Assembly (NCBI RefSeq): GCF_900112265.1
Contig: NZ_FOLO01000004.1
Location: 1-64,000 of the forward strand
Direction of reading: 5' to 3'
DNA from: Pseudoalteromonas denitrificans DSM 6059
GTDB lineage: Bacteria; Pseudomonadota; Gammaproteobacteria; Enterobacterales; Alteromonadaceae
Length of the DNA: 64,000 nt
Of this stretch, positions 52,858 through 63,149 are shown in pieces (positions within the stretch are counted from its first letter, which is position 1; each line of letters starts with the position of its first letter). The notes beneath the pieces were generated by a model that saw only the letters and a program-made list of their open reading frames with translations, was not told the DNA's origin and did not search any database. The position numbers were made by a program, and so were the translations under genes.

Positions 52858-55737
52858 GTGAAATTAAATAAAATAGTAAGTGCCCTTTCAGTATGTGCCG
52901 CTTCTTTATTAACAAGCAATGCAAATGCAGCATTGGTCGATTCAGCACTGAACTGGCAAACCTTTGAAACAGAAAATTTTAGAGTACATTATACCCCTGA
53001 GTATAAAGATTGGGCCCTCTCAAGTGCCAGAGAAATGGAAATAGTCCGTAAGCTCATTAAAAAACAACAAAGTCGTGTTTTAGATGAAAAAGTAGATGCA
53101 TATATAATTGACCCTCTTAATGCATCAAATGGGTTTGCAATGCCGCTGAGCAGCAAACCTTATATGGCTTTATACGCGACCCCACCACAGTCAGATAGCA
53201 TTATTGCAAACTCAAGTAGCTGGCAGCAGTTATTAGTGCTTCACGAGTATGTTCATTTAGTGCATTTAGCGCAAAAGAGCCGTAGTAGTTGGCGTAATCA
53301 ATTAGCAAAAGTTTGGGATGTGTATGACGCATCCTTAATTAATGGTGATCGCTGGGTGGCTGAAGGCTATGCCACTTTGCAAGAATCTAAACTAACAGGT
53401 CGTGGACGTTTATATCATGATGGTGTTGAATCTATTATTCAACAATTTGCCACAGAAGGTGCATTGCCTACTTATCAACAACTTAGTAAAGCCGACAATC
53501 GGTTTATGTCAGGATCGATGGCCTATCTTATTGGTGTTAGATATTTAAAATGGTTAGAAGATAATTATGGTGAAAATACTTTAGATGCCGTTTGGACTCG
53601 TTGGAGTGGCGTAAAACAACGTACATTTGATCAATCTTTTGAAGGTGTATTTCAAGATACCGCAGCGCATTTATATCAAAGATTTGTCGCTGAATATACG
53701 TATAAAGCGATGTCTAAAGAACGTAAATTTGAAAAGTCTGACTCCAAGTTATGGTTAGACTTAAAAGGTCGTGTAAATTCCCCCAGTATCAGTCCAGATA
53801 ACCATCATTTGGCTATCGTTGAAACGATTATTGATGATGAAGATAGAAAAATTATACTGAATGTTTACAGTACACAAGAAAACGCAAAAGCAATTAAAAA
53901 ATTCAACAAAAAAAATGAAGAAATATTAGAAAATGACCCGTTAGATATTACCAGTAAATCCCCTAAAGTATTTAAACGCGAGGTGAAATTCACATTGAAT
54001 CAGATAGATCATCAGGGGTTACGTGATCCACGTTGGTTAGATGATGAAACAATAATTTATGGTGCGTCAACAACTGATAGGCATAATCAAAAACACCAAG
54101 ATTTATTTAGTTGGAATATCAAAACAGGAAAAACGAAACAGCTCACCTTTGGTGAAAACTTAAGACGTTTCGATATTAATCAGAACTATATTATTGCTGA
54201 ACAATCAAGATATGGTTATTCAGGCATCGTAAAGTATACCTTTGATGGCAAAAAAGTATCAGATATAAATAAAGCAACAACAAAAAATATCTATGATTTT
54301 CCAAGATTAAACTCTGACTCAACAAAACTTGCTTACGTACAAAGTGCTCTAAATGAAAAGTGGCAAATTAAAATCAAAACTTTTGATTCTAATTCAGAGC
54401 ACATAATTCCTTTACCTCAAGGGTATCAATTTGTTTCATACCCTGAATGGTCAAATGATGATAAATCCTTATATTTTGTAGCAGGTGTAAAGGGTGAGTT
54501 AAAATTATATCAGTACCATTTTGAGTCGGATGCCTTATTTGCAGTTACTTCAGGTAAACACCCTATTTCCTGGCCCATTATGCAAAATGATGATTCTCTA
54601 TTGCATTTATCAATCAATTCAAAAGGTCCTGATGTATTTAGCTTAAAGCTAAACAATAAAAATAAACAATTAATTAGTAAAACAACCCAGTCTGGCTTTA
54701 TAAATATAATGGATATTGATAGATCAGAACATAAACTCGCCAAAGCATCTATGTTGGTAGATGAAAGCATAGGTGAAAATAAAAGTTATGGGACCGGACC
54801 TCAGCAAGGCACTATCACACTGGGCCAAAGCATTTATTCAGCCTCAAATAATTTATTTGAATTAGGGTATAAAAGCGGAGATATATTAAGTCGTTTTGAT
54901 TGGCAGTTGAATATTAGCCATGACTTAAGTAAAAATGTGCTTTCAGGTGCCAGTGGTAACATCCGTTGGCAAGGTTGGCCTGTTAAATTATTAGCCCATG
55001 GATATCAATTTGATTTAAAAATAGACAAACAAAAAGAAGCGGCTTTTACGGATAATACAATAATTTCAGAATCAGGTTTATTACTTGAAGCAACTTACCC
55101 TATTCAATATAAAACATTCCACCTTTCAGGTACTGCGCAATACAAATTTGAGCAAGCAGAAATCAATAACATAAAAGACAACAATAACTATGTTGTTTTA
55201 GGTTTTGACCAAACCTGGTCTTGGGACAAACAAGTTTGGGGTATAAAACAAAAATCTAAAGTCTATTTATTAGATGGCGAACAAGATAGTCAAGATTATA
55301 CTGGACATAACGCTTTACTCTCTATGAGTGCACATATTAACAAAATAGGTCTAGGCGCTGAATTTGAGTCTATCAATCGCTCAAATAACGCAGGTGATTT
55401 ATTAAGCTTAGGTGGGTATGGTTCAACTTTAATTCAGCCTAAAGCACATCAAAATAAAGTTTTTGCTCCTGAACTTGCTTTTTATAACGCAACAGCCAAT
55501 GAATACAAAAAATATGAAATATTCTCACCATTTGAATTTGGTCGTATTTTCTATTCAAGGCATAAAATGGGCGAACAAGATGAAATAAATGTATACGGTA
55601 TTAAAGGGAATTTTACAAATGACTTTGGTTTTACAGGTATCACTAACTTATCTATTGATATGGGGTTAGCACAAGTAAACCCTGAAAATGGTCCTTCTGA
55701 CTTACAAGCGTGGTTAGGGTTATGGCACAAGTGGTAA
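52858..55737 (+). CDS. Exported gluzincin metallopeptidase with TolB-like propeller
   Basis: The 959-residue protein starts at a GTG at 52858 with AGGGA 7 bases upstream, followed by a clear signal sequence (cut near residue 25, NANA). A zinc peptidase domain has HEYVH (H129, E130, H133) and E169 in WVAEGYA, the gluzincin pattern. Repeats like DPRWLDDETIIYG and YPEWSNDDKSLYF mark a beta-propeller at about 310-650. The last 250 residues alternate like strands of an outer-membrane barrel and end in an aromatic residue (W). It probably acts at the cell surface or periplasm. Substrate unknown; it is not part of a visible operon. Confidence 0.72.
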   Translation: MKLNKIVSALSVCAASLLTSNANAALVDSALNWQTFETENFRVHYTPEYKDWALSSAREMEIVRKLIKKQQSRVLDEKVDAYIIDPLNASNGFAMPLSSKPYMALYATPPQSDSIIANSSSWQQLLVLHEYVHLVHLAQKSRSSWRNQLAKVWDVYDASLINGDRWVAEGYATLQESKLTGRGRLYHDGVESIIQQFATEGALPTYQQLSKADNRFMSGSMAYLIGVRYLKWLEDNYGENTLDAVWTRWSGVKQRTFDQSFEGVFQDTAAHLYQRFVAEYTYKAMSKERKFEKSDSKLWLDLKGRVNSPSISPDNHHLAIVETIIDDEDRKIILNVYSTQENAKAIKKFNKKNEEILENDPLDITSKSPKVFKREVKFTLNQIDHQGLRDPRWLDDETIIYGASTTDRHNQKHQDLFSWNIKTGKTKQLTFGENLRRFDINQNYIIAEQSRYGYSGIVKYTFDGKKVSDINKATTKNIYDFPRLNSDSTKLAYVQSALNEKWQIKIKTFDSNSEHIIPLPQGYQFVSYPEWSNDDKSLYFVAGVKGELKLYQYHFESDALFAVTSGKHPISWPIMQNDDSLLHLSINSKGPDVFSLKLNNKNKQLISKTTQSGFINIMDIDRSEHKLAKASMLVDESIGENKSYGTGPQQGTITLGQSIYSASNNLFELGYKSGDILSRFDWQLNISHDLSKNVLSGASGNIRWQGWPVKLLAHGYQFDLKIDKQKEAAFTDNTIISESGLLLEATYPIQYKTFHLSGTAQYKFEQAEINNIKDNNNYVVLGFDQTWSWDKQVWGIKQKSKVYLLDGEQDSQDYTGHNALLSMSAHINKIGLGAEFESINRSNNAGDLLSLGGYGSTLIQPKAHQNKVFAPELAFYNATANEYKKYEIFSPFEFGRIFYSRHKMGEQDEINVYGIKGNFTNDFGFTGITNLSIDMGLAQVNPENGPSDLQAWLGLWHKW

Positions 55738-56068
55738 GCCACACGCTTAATTGTAATTTGCCTTAAAAAAGGTGATATAAAATAGTGAGCGTTATTTATC
55801 TTGTTTGAAATAAAAAGATTTATAACGCTAACTTTATAAACTCTTCATCAAAAGCGTATTGGTATTTCATAATTCACTTTAATTTTTGCTGTAATGTTAA
55901 ACCAAAGCGCTTGCGTAGTATTTTTCATTTATTTGTTAGGTTTTGAATTACGCGTAATAGTGAATAAAAAACTAGATTTAAGGTCATAGTTTTTCATATA
56001 AAGTGGGTCATACTTGGAGAATGCATCTAAACATTACCTGAGGTTTTAACTATAATGTACCACTCCTA
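55738..56068. other. Gene-free stretch with a long imperfect inverted repeat
   Basis: An inverted repeat with arms 55788-55802 and 55815-55829 (13 of 15 bases pair, AGCGTTAT core) lies 50 bases after the peptidase stop and could end its transcript, although no T-run follows. Nothing else supportable was seen in the rest of the region. Confidence 0.5.
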
Positions 56069-57079
56069 TCATAGAGCTTGTTCATGAAATAAATCAGGCA
56101 TAGTAGATAACCAAGAGATCTTTTTAGGATCATCACCTTTATTCATAGCCTTAAATACGGGGATCAGATCTGTCGCAGTCACCGAAAACGGATACCCCGT
56201 TAGCGCATCACGAAGCCCAATATCTAAACCAATTGTTGGATTAAAACCAGAATCTCGCTGCAAAGCGCTAATATCATAGCAATGAGGCAGCAACGTCATC
56301 TCCCAACCTCGCCCGTATACTTCTTCATAATCAAGACCCTTAATATTCACCTTTTTACACAATAATGCAGCAAGTTGATGATAATAATCTTTAATAAAAT
56401 ACACTTGAGGGTTTACAGCGTTATAGGCTTTATTAAAACACAAATGATTATTGGCTACTCCAAGTACGGCACTGGCTAAGTCTTTGGGATGAATAAAGTT
56501 CAAAGGGATATTACCCTCATTAAATAGGTGTAATGTTTCTCCACTTTCAATTCTCTCTACTATCAAAGGATCTCGGTTGTGAAGAGGAAGGCAACCTAGT
56601 AATGAGCCAACTCCTAAAATATGATAGGCCCTTAATAAGGTAACGTTCACATCTGTTTGGTTTAACCAAAAATCTTCAACTAATAATTTTGAGTCAACAT
56701 AACCACCATACATTTTAGAGGGGATGCTTGGGTTAGATTCAGAAATCGCTTCATTGAAGACATTTTCTCTATCATATATAAGCGTGGTACTGAGTACTAT
56801 AATATGAGGTGTTTTGTCTTTGAAAATTTCATGCGTTTTTTTTGCATCATCTAATCCATATTCAATAATATCGTAAACAAAATCAGACTTAGGTAATGCC
56901 TTTAGTTTCAAATCATAATCTGAACTGTATTTGTCTGCGAAGATGTGTAAAACGCCAGTAGGAAGCAGCGCATTTTCATTATTTGAAATGACTGTAATAT
57001 GAAATTTTTTCTCTAAAGCGGCTTCTATCATTGCATTACCTACAATACCAGTACCACCAATAAGCAATATTTTTTTCAT
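56069..57079 (-). CDS. NAD-dependent epimerase/dehydratase family protein
   Basis: The 336-residue protein is an extended SDR. It has the nucleotide-binding GGTGIVGNAM at the N-terminus, a YGGYVDSKLLVED stretch with YxxxK, and a substrate-half that includes RAYHILGVGSLLGCLP and NFIHPKDLASAVLG. It uses NAD(P) on a sugar nucleotide or related substrate. It stands alone between the peptidase and the TonB-dependent receptor, so context gives no pathway. Family sure, substrate unknown. Confidence 0.8.
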   Translation of the reverse strand: MKKILLIGGTGIVGNAMIEAALEKKFHITVISNNENALLPTGVLHIFADKYSSDYDLKLKALPKSDFVYDIIEYGLDDAKKTHEIFKDKTPHIIVLSTTLIYDRENVFNEAISESNPSIPSKMYGGYVDSKLLVEDFWLNQTDVNVTLLRAYHILGVGSLLGCLPLHNRDPLIVERIESGETLHLFNEGNIPLNFIHPKDLASAVLGVANNHLCFNKAYNAVNPQVYFIKDYYHQLAALLCKKVNIKGLDYEEVYGRGWEMTLLPHCYDISALQRDSGFNPTIGLDIGLRDALTGYPFSVTATDLIPVFKAMNKGDDPKKISWLSTMPDLFHEQAL

Positions 57080-57324
57080 AATGTATAACCATAATGAGTA
57101 ATAATTGTTTTATATACATTTATTTGATCAAAAATCTTTGAAAACAATTTCTATTAATAGGTAAATTATAACGGCATTAAAAAATAAAAATATTACATGC
57201 TATTACAGGGATAACTTATGAAGACTGACTTTGGTTATTAAGACTGTGAAAATAGCTGAGTTATGCATTATAAAAATTAGATAACCCCCTCACAGTTATG
57301 AATCATATTCCATGAAGAGAATGT

Positions 57325-59574
57325 TTATTTCAGATCAAACTGATAACGAACAGATAACCAAACTGAGCGACCAGGTTCTACAGTTAATGAGTTTATAAAG
57401 CCTAGACTACGTTTAGAGAAATCATTACCAGAGTCAGCCTTTCCAACGCCAGGTGAAAATACCTTACGGTCAAATATATTTAATGCTTTAAAAGTAAAAT
57501 TCCAGCTTGAAATTTTATAACTAAGAGAAGCATCAAAAATCATGCAGGAGGCCACTTTTATATTTTGAATATTTAAAGGGTTTCTTGAGTACAAAGTTGC
57601 ACTATGTAAATAATTTCCTTTAATATTTAAATGCCAATTATCATAAAAAGGCATATCAATGAGCATGTTGATTTTGTGAGGCGAAATATCCCCTAATTTT
57701 TTTGTTTGATTTACCCAGTCTTGTTTATTATGGTCATAAATACGGTCTGTTTTAGCATTTGTATAGGTATAATATATATATCCGGTTATATTATCTTGAC
57801 CTTGTAAGAAGTGACTGTATTCAAATCGCCCCTTATATTCAAAACCAGTAATAACCCTTTTCCCATTGTTAATCGCATCTTCACGAATGACATTATCATA
57901 AAAAGCGCGATACAAAGACATATCATGCAACCAATGTGCTGAATTATGCATAAGTATAACTTCAATATTTTTTGCTTTTTCAGGTGCAAGATCTGGGTTG
58001 GCTAATCGACCAGACCAACCGCCATATAATTGTAGGGCTGGAGGTTCTTGAAAAGCTTCGCCATATACTAATTTTATAGCAGATTGATTGTCGTTGAATT
58101 TAAAAATAGATGACACTCTAGGGTTAGTTGACGAGCCCCAAATCTGATTATAATCATATCTAATGCCTAAATTTGTACGCCATGGAAAGCTATCATAAAT
58201 AACTGAAAAATATATTCCAGCATCATTAAACTGAACTCTATTATCATTTGGAACATTAGGAATAGGTTTACTATCAAAATCATAGTTTAAATCTGTACTA
58301 TGAAACACGCCAGCTCCAAACCCATAAGGTCCAAGTGCATCGGATGAAATTGTAGAGCTATAACCTCCCCAATATCCGGGAACATCATAAGCCTTTGTTA
58401 GGTCAGAACGTTTTAAACGCCAGCCAAGCAAATATCTAAAGTATTCACTATATGTATAATCAAAATCTTGCTTTATCTCGATTGCATTATTTGAACTATT
58501 CCAGTTACTGATACTGATATATGAGTACTCTGACATACCTTGATTCCAATCAGGTGTTGCTTCAGCCCAATTCCCCCAAACCCGACTTTTTCTGTACAGT
58601 AAATTGCTCTTTATATTTAAGTTATAACGATATTGCCAGTCATGCTCCAAAAGTACTTGCTTAGATAATCGTTGCCAGTCGCCATTGTTTTGTCCTCTAT
58701 CTGCGGCATATTGAGTGCCATATCCTTCATCTATTTGCCAATTGATAAAACTCAGTTTTAAATCTTGATATTTGAAGTTTGCAAATAAACCCCAATCATC
58801 TGTTTTGTCGTTATATTTTCCATAGAATTCCCCATCATTTTGGTGTTGCAATAAAGGCCCCCAAACTTTTTGATTATTATATAAATTATTCGATAAAAAC
58901 CCCCATCGTTCTGACAAGTCTTCTTCATTAGAAGTGAAAATTCGGCCACTGATATCAAAACTAACATTTTCAAAATTTCCACGACTGAATAACTCCAATC
59001 CATTAGAATCCCAGCTGCCTATGTCTGCTTTCATTAATAATTCAGTGTGATTTTCCGCTAAATCTAAACCCTTTTTGGTGATCACATTAATCACCCCTAA
59101 AAAAGCGTTTGGCCCATACCTTACGGAAGAAGGACCATATAAAACTTCGACTTGTTTGATCATGCTAATTGGGTACTGCCGAGAAATTAAAGCATCCTGA
59201 CTCCATAAATGATTATCAACAATGCCGTTGATCATAAATAAAGTACGTGTCATAAATGGCGTACGATATCCTCTTTGATACGACGTTATATAACTTGTGC
59301 CATTGGTTTGAATAGTATCCAACCCTGGTAAATCCACTAAAATTTCAGCTAAGTTGTTGTAACCTCGTTTAATAAAATCAGACTCAGATAAAATAACCAT
59401 GCTTGCAGGTGCATCAATGAGGCTTTCTTCAATACCATTACTGCTTATCACAGTAATTTGTAATAACTCGTCAATCTCCATTGAAAATAAATCATCATTT
59501 TGAGCAAAAGCAAAACATGGATATATCAATAAAATTGCACAAAAGTATTTGAAAAGTAATCTATTTTTTAGCAT
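57325..59574 (-). CDS. TonB-dependent outer-membrane receptor
   Basis: The 749-residue protein has a signal peptide (cut near AFAQ, residue 25). A TonB-box-like DELLQITVIS and a plug domain follow (DAPASMVILSESDFIKRGYNNLAEIL, VEVLYGPSSVRYG, FLGVINVITKKG). A beta-barrel runs to the terminal strand (SVWLSVRYQF near the end). It takes up a siderophore, vitamin or other large ligand with energy from TonB. No fur or other metal box was recognised in front of it. It is divergent from the efflux operon across 250 bases, so control sites there could serve both. Confidence 0.88.
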   Translation of the reverse strand: MLKNRLLFKYFCAILLIYPCFAFAQNDDLFSMEIDELLQITVISSNGIEESLIDAPASMVILSESDFIKRGYNNLAEILVDLPGLDTIQTNGTSYITSYQRGYRTPFMTRTLFMINGIVDNHLWSQDALISRQYPISMIKQVEVLYGPSSVRYGPNAFLGVINVITKKGLDLAENHTELLMKADIGSWDSNGLELFSRGNFENVSFDISGRIFTSNEEDLSERWGFLSNNLYNNQKVWGPLLQHQNDGEFYGKYNDKTDDWGLFANFKYQDLKLSFINWQIDEGYGTQYAADRGQNNGDWQRLSKQVLLEHDWQYRYNLNIKSNLLYRKSRVWGNWAEATPDWNQGMSEYSYISISNWNSSNNAIEIKQDFDYTYSEYFRYLLGWRLKRSDLTKAYDVPGYWGGYSSTISSDALGPYGFGAGVFHSTDLNYDFDSKPIPNVPNDNRVQFNDAGIYFSVIYDSFPWRTNLGIRYDYNQIWGSSTNPRVSSIFKFNDNQSAIKLVYGEAFQEPPALQLYGGWSGRLANPDLAPEKAKNIEVILMHNSAHWLHDMSLYRAFYDNVIREDAINNGKRVITGFEYKGRFEYSHFLQGQDNITGYIYYTYTNAKTDRIYDHNKQDWVNQTKKLGDISPHKINMLIDMPFYDNWHLNIKGNYLHSATLYSRNPLNIQNIKVASCMIFDASLSYKISSWNFTFKALNIFDRKVFSPGVGKADSGNDFSKRSLGFINSLTVEPGRSVWLSVRYQFDLK

Positions 59575-59660
59575 CTTTATTTTTTATGGTAATAATTATC
59601 GATAAGTTTAGTCAATTTTTACTACTTAACCAGTCACAAATTAAGTGCTCAGTCCACACG

Positions 59661-59716
59661 TGTCCATTAATCAAATTTTCGGACAGTTACGGACAATAAA
59701 TCTGTCCGGGCGGACA
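59661..59716. promoter_or_regulatory. Array of TGTCC/GGACA half-sites (probable upstream activator site)
   Basis: Five half-sites lie in 56 bases: TGTCC at 59661, GGACA at 59681 and 59691, TGTCC at 59704 and GGACA at 59712. The last two form the palindrome CTGTCCGGGCGGACAG (59702-59717). They lie about 65-120 bases upstream of the sigma-54 promoter, the normal distance for a bacterial enhancer-binding protein. Confidence 0.7.
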
Positions 59717-59777
59717 GTTCCAAAAACTAAAATATATAATTAACTATACTTTACAATGAGTTAAATTTATTTATTTG

Positions 59778-59795
59778 TTGGCATCCTAACTGCTA
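59778..59795 (+). promoter_or_regulatory. Sigma-54 promoter of the efflux operon
   Basis: TTGGCATCCTAACTGCTA holds the invariant GG (59780-59781) and GC (59792-59793) with exactly 10 bases between, and good flanks to TTGGCAC-N5-TTGCT. Transcription would start near 59805, about 20 bases before the HlyD-type ATG. Confidence 0.75.
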
Positions 59796-59824
59796 TTTAT
59801 AATCACCACATACGAATTGAAATA

Positions 59825-61099
59825 ATGACCATGATTACAAATACATACTCTCAGGATGAAGTAGTCGAAAAGAAACAGCTAAAATTTAAATTTAAATATT
59901 TCACTATCAGTGTATTTATTCTTGTGATCTCAGTTCTATCATTTCCATCCTTAAGTAATTGGTATTTTGGCATTCAATCTATTGATCAAACGAGTTTGTT
60001 AACAGCTAAAGTGTTTAAAGGAGAATTAATCCGAGACGTTGCAGTGTCAGGTAAATTGATTGCAGCCAATGCACCTCAATTATTCAGCCCTGAGATAGGT
60101 GAAATTACAATGTTGAGTAAACCTGGCGATAAAGTAACAAAAGGACAAATTGTTGCACAATTAAAAAGTCCTGAACTTATCTCCCTGATAAAACAAAATA
60201 CATCACACTTAAATAAACTAAAAATTGATGCCAGCCGAGGGGCATTAAAAGATGATGAAGCCCAACTTGATTTAGAGCGTAGCTTAGATGAAGCTAAAGT
60301 GAGATTGAATGCCGCTAAACGTGAAAATAAACGATCGCAACTTTCATTTAACAAACAAGTTATCAGTGAACTTGATTTCGAAAAAACCAAAGATGAGCTA
60401 TTAGAAGCAAACTTAATACATCAACATGCTCAAAAACGTGTATTACTTGCTAGAAAACGACTTAAATTTGAAAATCAAACCCGTCAATTTGAAGTTAAAC
60501 AACAAGAGATTATTTTAGAAGAATTAATACGCCGTAAGAATTCACTCAATATCAAAGCTTCAGTGGCTGGTATTGTTGGTAATTGGTTGGTAGAACAAAA
60601 AGAACGTGTCGCTGACTCACAAGCCTTAATGACCATTGTTGATTTATCAAAATATGAAGCGCAATTAAATGTGCCTGAGTTTTATGCTGATGATTTAGGG
60701 ATCGGTTTAAAGGTTAATTTGACTGTCGCAGGTAAAAAACTCAAGGGGAAACTGAGCGCTATTTCACCTGAGATAAATAATAGTCAGGTTCAAATTAGAA
60801 TAACCATTAATGATACTGATGCAATCAACTTAAGACAAAATCAAAGAGTTAATGCAACAATAGAGTTTGAAAGAAAATCAAATGTATTGATGGTTAAACG
60901 CGGTGCATTTTTAAAAGCCGGGGGCTCTAAATCTGTATTTAAAATCATTGATGATACTGCAATGAAGCAACCAATATCTGTTGGTATATCAAGTGTTGAG
61001 TTTATTGAAATTTTATCTGGCTTAAAAGAAAACGATGAACTGATCATTTCAGATCATTCAGACTTTATAGCACAAGAACACATAAAACTAACAAATTAA
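59825..61099 (+). CDS. HlyD/RND-type periplasmic adaptor protein
   Basis: The 424-residue protein has one N-terminal membrane anchor (about residues 27-47) and a biotinyl-lipoyl-like region (GKVTKGQIVAQL-type, near 95-110). Two long coiled-coil arms follow (about 115-245), then the second lipoyl half (NIKASVAGIVGNWLVEQKERVADSQALMTIVDLSKYEAQL) and a beta-barrel/membrane-proximal part. It would link the FtsX-type ABC permeases to an outer-membrane exit duct. The ATG at 59825 or the one two codons later could be used. It is the first gene behind the sigma-54 promoter. Confidence 0.88.
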   Translation: MTMITNTYSQDEVVEKKQLKFKFKYFTISVFILVISVLSFPSLSNWYFGIQSIDQTSLLTAKVFKGELIRDVAVSGKLIAANAPQLFSPEIGEITMLSKPGDKVTKGQIVAQLKSPELISLIKQNTSHLNKLKIDASRGALKDDEAQLDLERSLDEAKVRLNAAKRENKRSQLSFNKQVISELDFEKTKDELLEANLIHQHAQKRVLLARKRLKFENQTRQFEVKQQEIILEELIRRKNSLNIKASVAGIVGNWLVEQKERVADSQALMTIVDLSKYEAQLNVPEFYADDLGIGLKVNLTVAGKKLKGKLSAISPEINNSQVQIRITINDTDAINLRQNQRVNATIEFERKSNVLMVKRGAFLKAGGSKSVFKIIDDTAMKQPISVGISSVEFIEILSGLKENDELIISDHSDFIAQEHIKLTN

Positions 61100-61135
61100 A
61101 TGTCACTTTAAAAGAATACTCCAAAGGAAATTATA

Positions 61136-61837
61136 ATGTTAAAAATGAATTCAATTAGCCGTATTTTTCGTACCGATACCATTCAAACACATGCATTACG
61201 TGATTTTAATTTGAATGTTACTGAAGGTGAGTTTGTCGCTGTAACAGGTCCTTCAGGTTCAGGTAAATCAACATTTTTAAACGTAGCTGGTTTATTAGAT
61301 ACCTTTGATGGTGGTAGCTATGAATTAGATGGTGTCAACGTAAAAGGTTTATCCGATGATGAATTATCACATCTAAGGAATGAAAAGATTGGCTTTATAT
61401 TTCAAAGTTATAATTTAATTCCCGACTTTAATATTTTTGACAATGTCGATATGCCATTACGTTATCGTGGTTTTAATGCCAAAGAGCGCAAACGTAGAAT
61501 TGAGTCTGCATTAGAGCTTGTGGGTTTGGCAAGTAGACAAAAATATTTACCAAGTCAATTATCTGGTGGTCAACAACAAAGAATCGCGATAGCGCGCGCT
61601 TTAGCAGGTGAACCTAAAATATTACTTGCTGATGAACCTACGGGTAATCTCGACTCTTTAATGGCTCGCCAAGTAATGGAGCTTTTACATTCACTAAATG
61701 AGCAAGGGAGTACCATTATTATGGTTACTCATGATCCGGATCAGGCACGTGCGATTAAAAGAAACGTGCAAGTAATAGATGGTCAAATTACCGATATGAG
61801 TATCTATGCTCCGCTTACAAGCGCACAAACAGCTTAA
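61136..61837 (+). CDS. ABC transporter ATPase, MacB/LolD type
   Basis: The 233-residue ATPase has Walker A GPSGSGKST (38-46), Q-loop FIFQSYNLIPDF, signature LSGGQQQRIAIARAL, Walker B ILLADEPTGNLDS and an H-loop MVTHDPD. It powers the two FtsX-type permeases encoded after it. Spacing is 36 bases from the adaptor gene and 9 to the first permease. Such export systems carry antibiotics, peptides or lipoproteins; the substrate cannot be read from the sequence. Confidence 0.92.
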   Translation: MLKMNSISRIFRTDTIQTHALRDFNLNVTEGEFVAVTGPSGSGKSTFLNVAGLLDTFDGGSYELDGVNVKGLSDDELSHLRNEKIGFIFQSYNLIPDFNIFDNVDMPLRYRGFNAKERKRRIESALELVGLASRQKYLPSQLSGGQQQRIAIARALAGEPKILLADEPTGNLDSLMARQVMELLHSLNEQGSTIIMVTHDPDQARAIKRNVQVIDGQITDMSIYAPLTSAQTA

Positions 61838-61846
61838 GGAATACCC

Positions 61847-63139
61847 ATGGAAATGTTAATTTATTACATCAAATTAAGCATACACAACATAAAGCGTCAT
61901 ACACTATTTTTCACTTTAATGATCACCACCCTTGCCCTGGGTATTGCAGTATTGTTAGCAAATTTAGCAATATTAAAAGTGATGTCTAGTGACCCTATCC
62001 CACAGAAAAGCGATAAAATTTTCAGCGTAAATATGACGACCTGGCCTGAAACAAAAGGTGATAACTCTGAACCTTTACATATTCTACGCTATAGAGATGC
62101 AATGCATATTCTCAAAAGTGATATTCCAACCTACAGCTTAATTCATTATGAATCTAATGTTTATACTAGGGCTGTTGAATCTAAAAGTCTTTCCCGCTTT
62201 GGAGCAACAACTCGGGCTACAACTCAAGCATTTTTTCAACTAACCAACGCCCCTTTTGAATATGGCCAGAGCTGGGAAAACGAAAATGCCTTTGAAGTGG
62301 TAATAGGCGCTGATTTAAATCAAAAGCTATTTGGTGGCATTAATAGTGTCGGTAAAAATATTGAAATAGATAATAAGTTATTTCGAATAGTAGGTGTATT
62401 GAAACCTTGGCATTTAAAGCCATTATTTTATCACGCAAGTGAAAGACGTGCCTTTAATAAAACAGATGACTTATTCGCCCCCATTGAAGTTGCATTGGAT
62501 AATAGCTGGGGAATTGGCGCAAGAGCTTCTTCAACTGAAATGTATAATGCATCATCTGAAACCAGAGAAAAAAATGTCTTTTATTTACAAGCTTTTGTTC
62601 AATTGGACACGCAACAACAAAAGACTGAATTTCAAAACTATTTAGATAGTTATAGCCAGAGCCTTAAGGATGCCGGCGAACACCCCTTTGATATAAATAA
62701 CAAGCTATATAATGTAAATGAATGGCTCACTAAAAATAAAGTGGTTGATGACAAAATATTGGCATTCGCCTTAGCGACTCTGCTCTTTTTAGCTGTCTGT
62801 ATATTTAATGCCAGTAGCTTATTATTAGCACGCTACCATAGTGCTAAATTTGAAACAGGATTAAGACGCGCCATAGGTGCCAGTAAAAAACAAATATTTC
62901 TACAAGGTAGTATTGAAAGCATTATTATCGGAACGATTTGTGCCTTTTTTTCGATAGTAATAGGCTGGATATTTTTGAAACTATCTTTGAGCTTATTTCC
63001 ATATTTAACTGATATTGCAAACTTTGATATGCAGCTAATGATTATGGGTATATGTATTGCTATTGCAACAAGTTTTATCAGCGCACTATACCCTCTAATA
63101 CGAGCAAGTAATTCAAATATCAGCTCAGAAATAAAATAA
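61847..63139 (+). CDS. FtsX/MacB-type ABC permease, first copy
   Basis: The 430-residue protein has the MacB-type layout. An N-terminal membrane segment lies at about residues 20-45, a large periplasmic domain at 45-300 (with the VVIGADLNQKLFGG and VGVLKPW motifs of the MacB_PCD domain), and three C-terminal membrane segments from about 305. The GLRRAIGASKKQIFLQ motif lies between the second and third. The second permease gene follows after 10 bases with GGAG before its ATG. It probably forms a heterodimer with that protein. Confidence 0.88.
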   Translation: MEMLIYYIKLSIHNIKRHTLFFTLMITTLALGIAVLLANLAILKVMSSDPIPQKSDKIFSVNMTTWPETKGDNSEPLHILRYRDAMHILKSDIPTYSLIHYESNVYTRAVESKSLSRFGATTRATTQAFFQLTNAPFEYGQSWENENAFEVVIGADLNQKLFGGINSVGKNIEIDNKLFRIVGVLKPWHLKPLFYHASERRAFNKTDDLFAPIEVALDNSWGIGARASSTEMYNASSETREKNVFYLQAFVQLDTQQQKTEFQNYLDSYSQSLKDAGEHPFDINNKLYNVNEWLTKNKVVDDKILAFALATLLFLAVCIFNASSLLLARYHSAKFETGLRRAIGASKKQIFLQGSIESIIIGTICAFFSIVIGWIFLKLSLSLFPYLTDIANFDMQLMIMGICIAIATSFISALYPLIRASNSNISSEIK

Positions 63140-63149
63140 GGAGAAAGAT

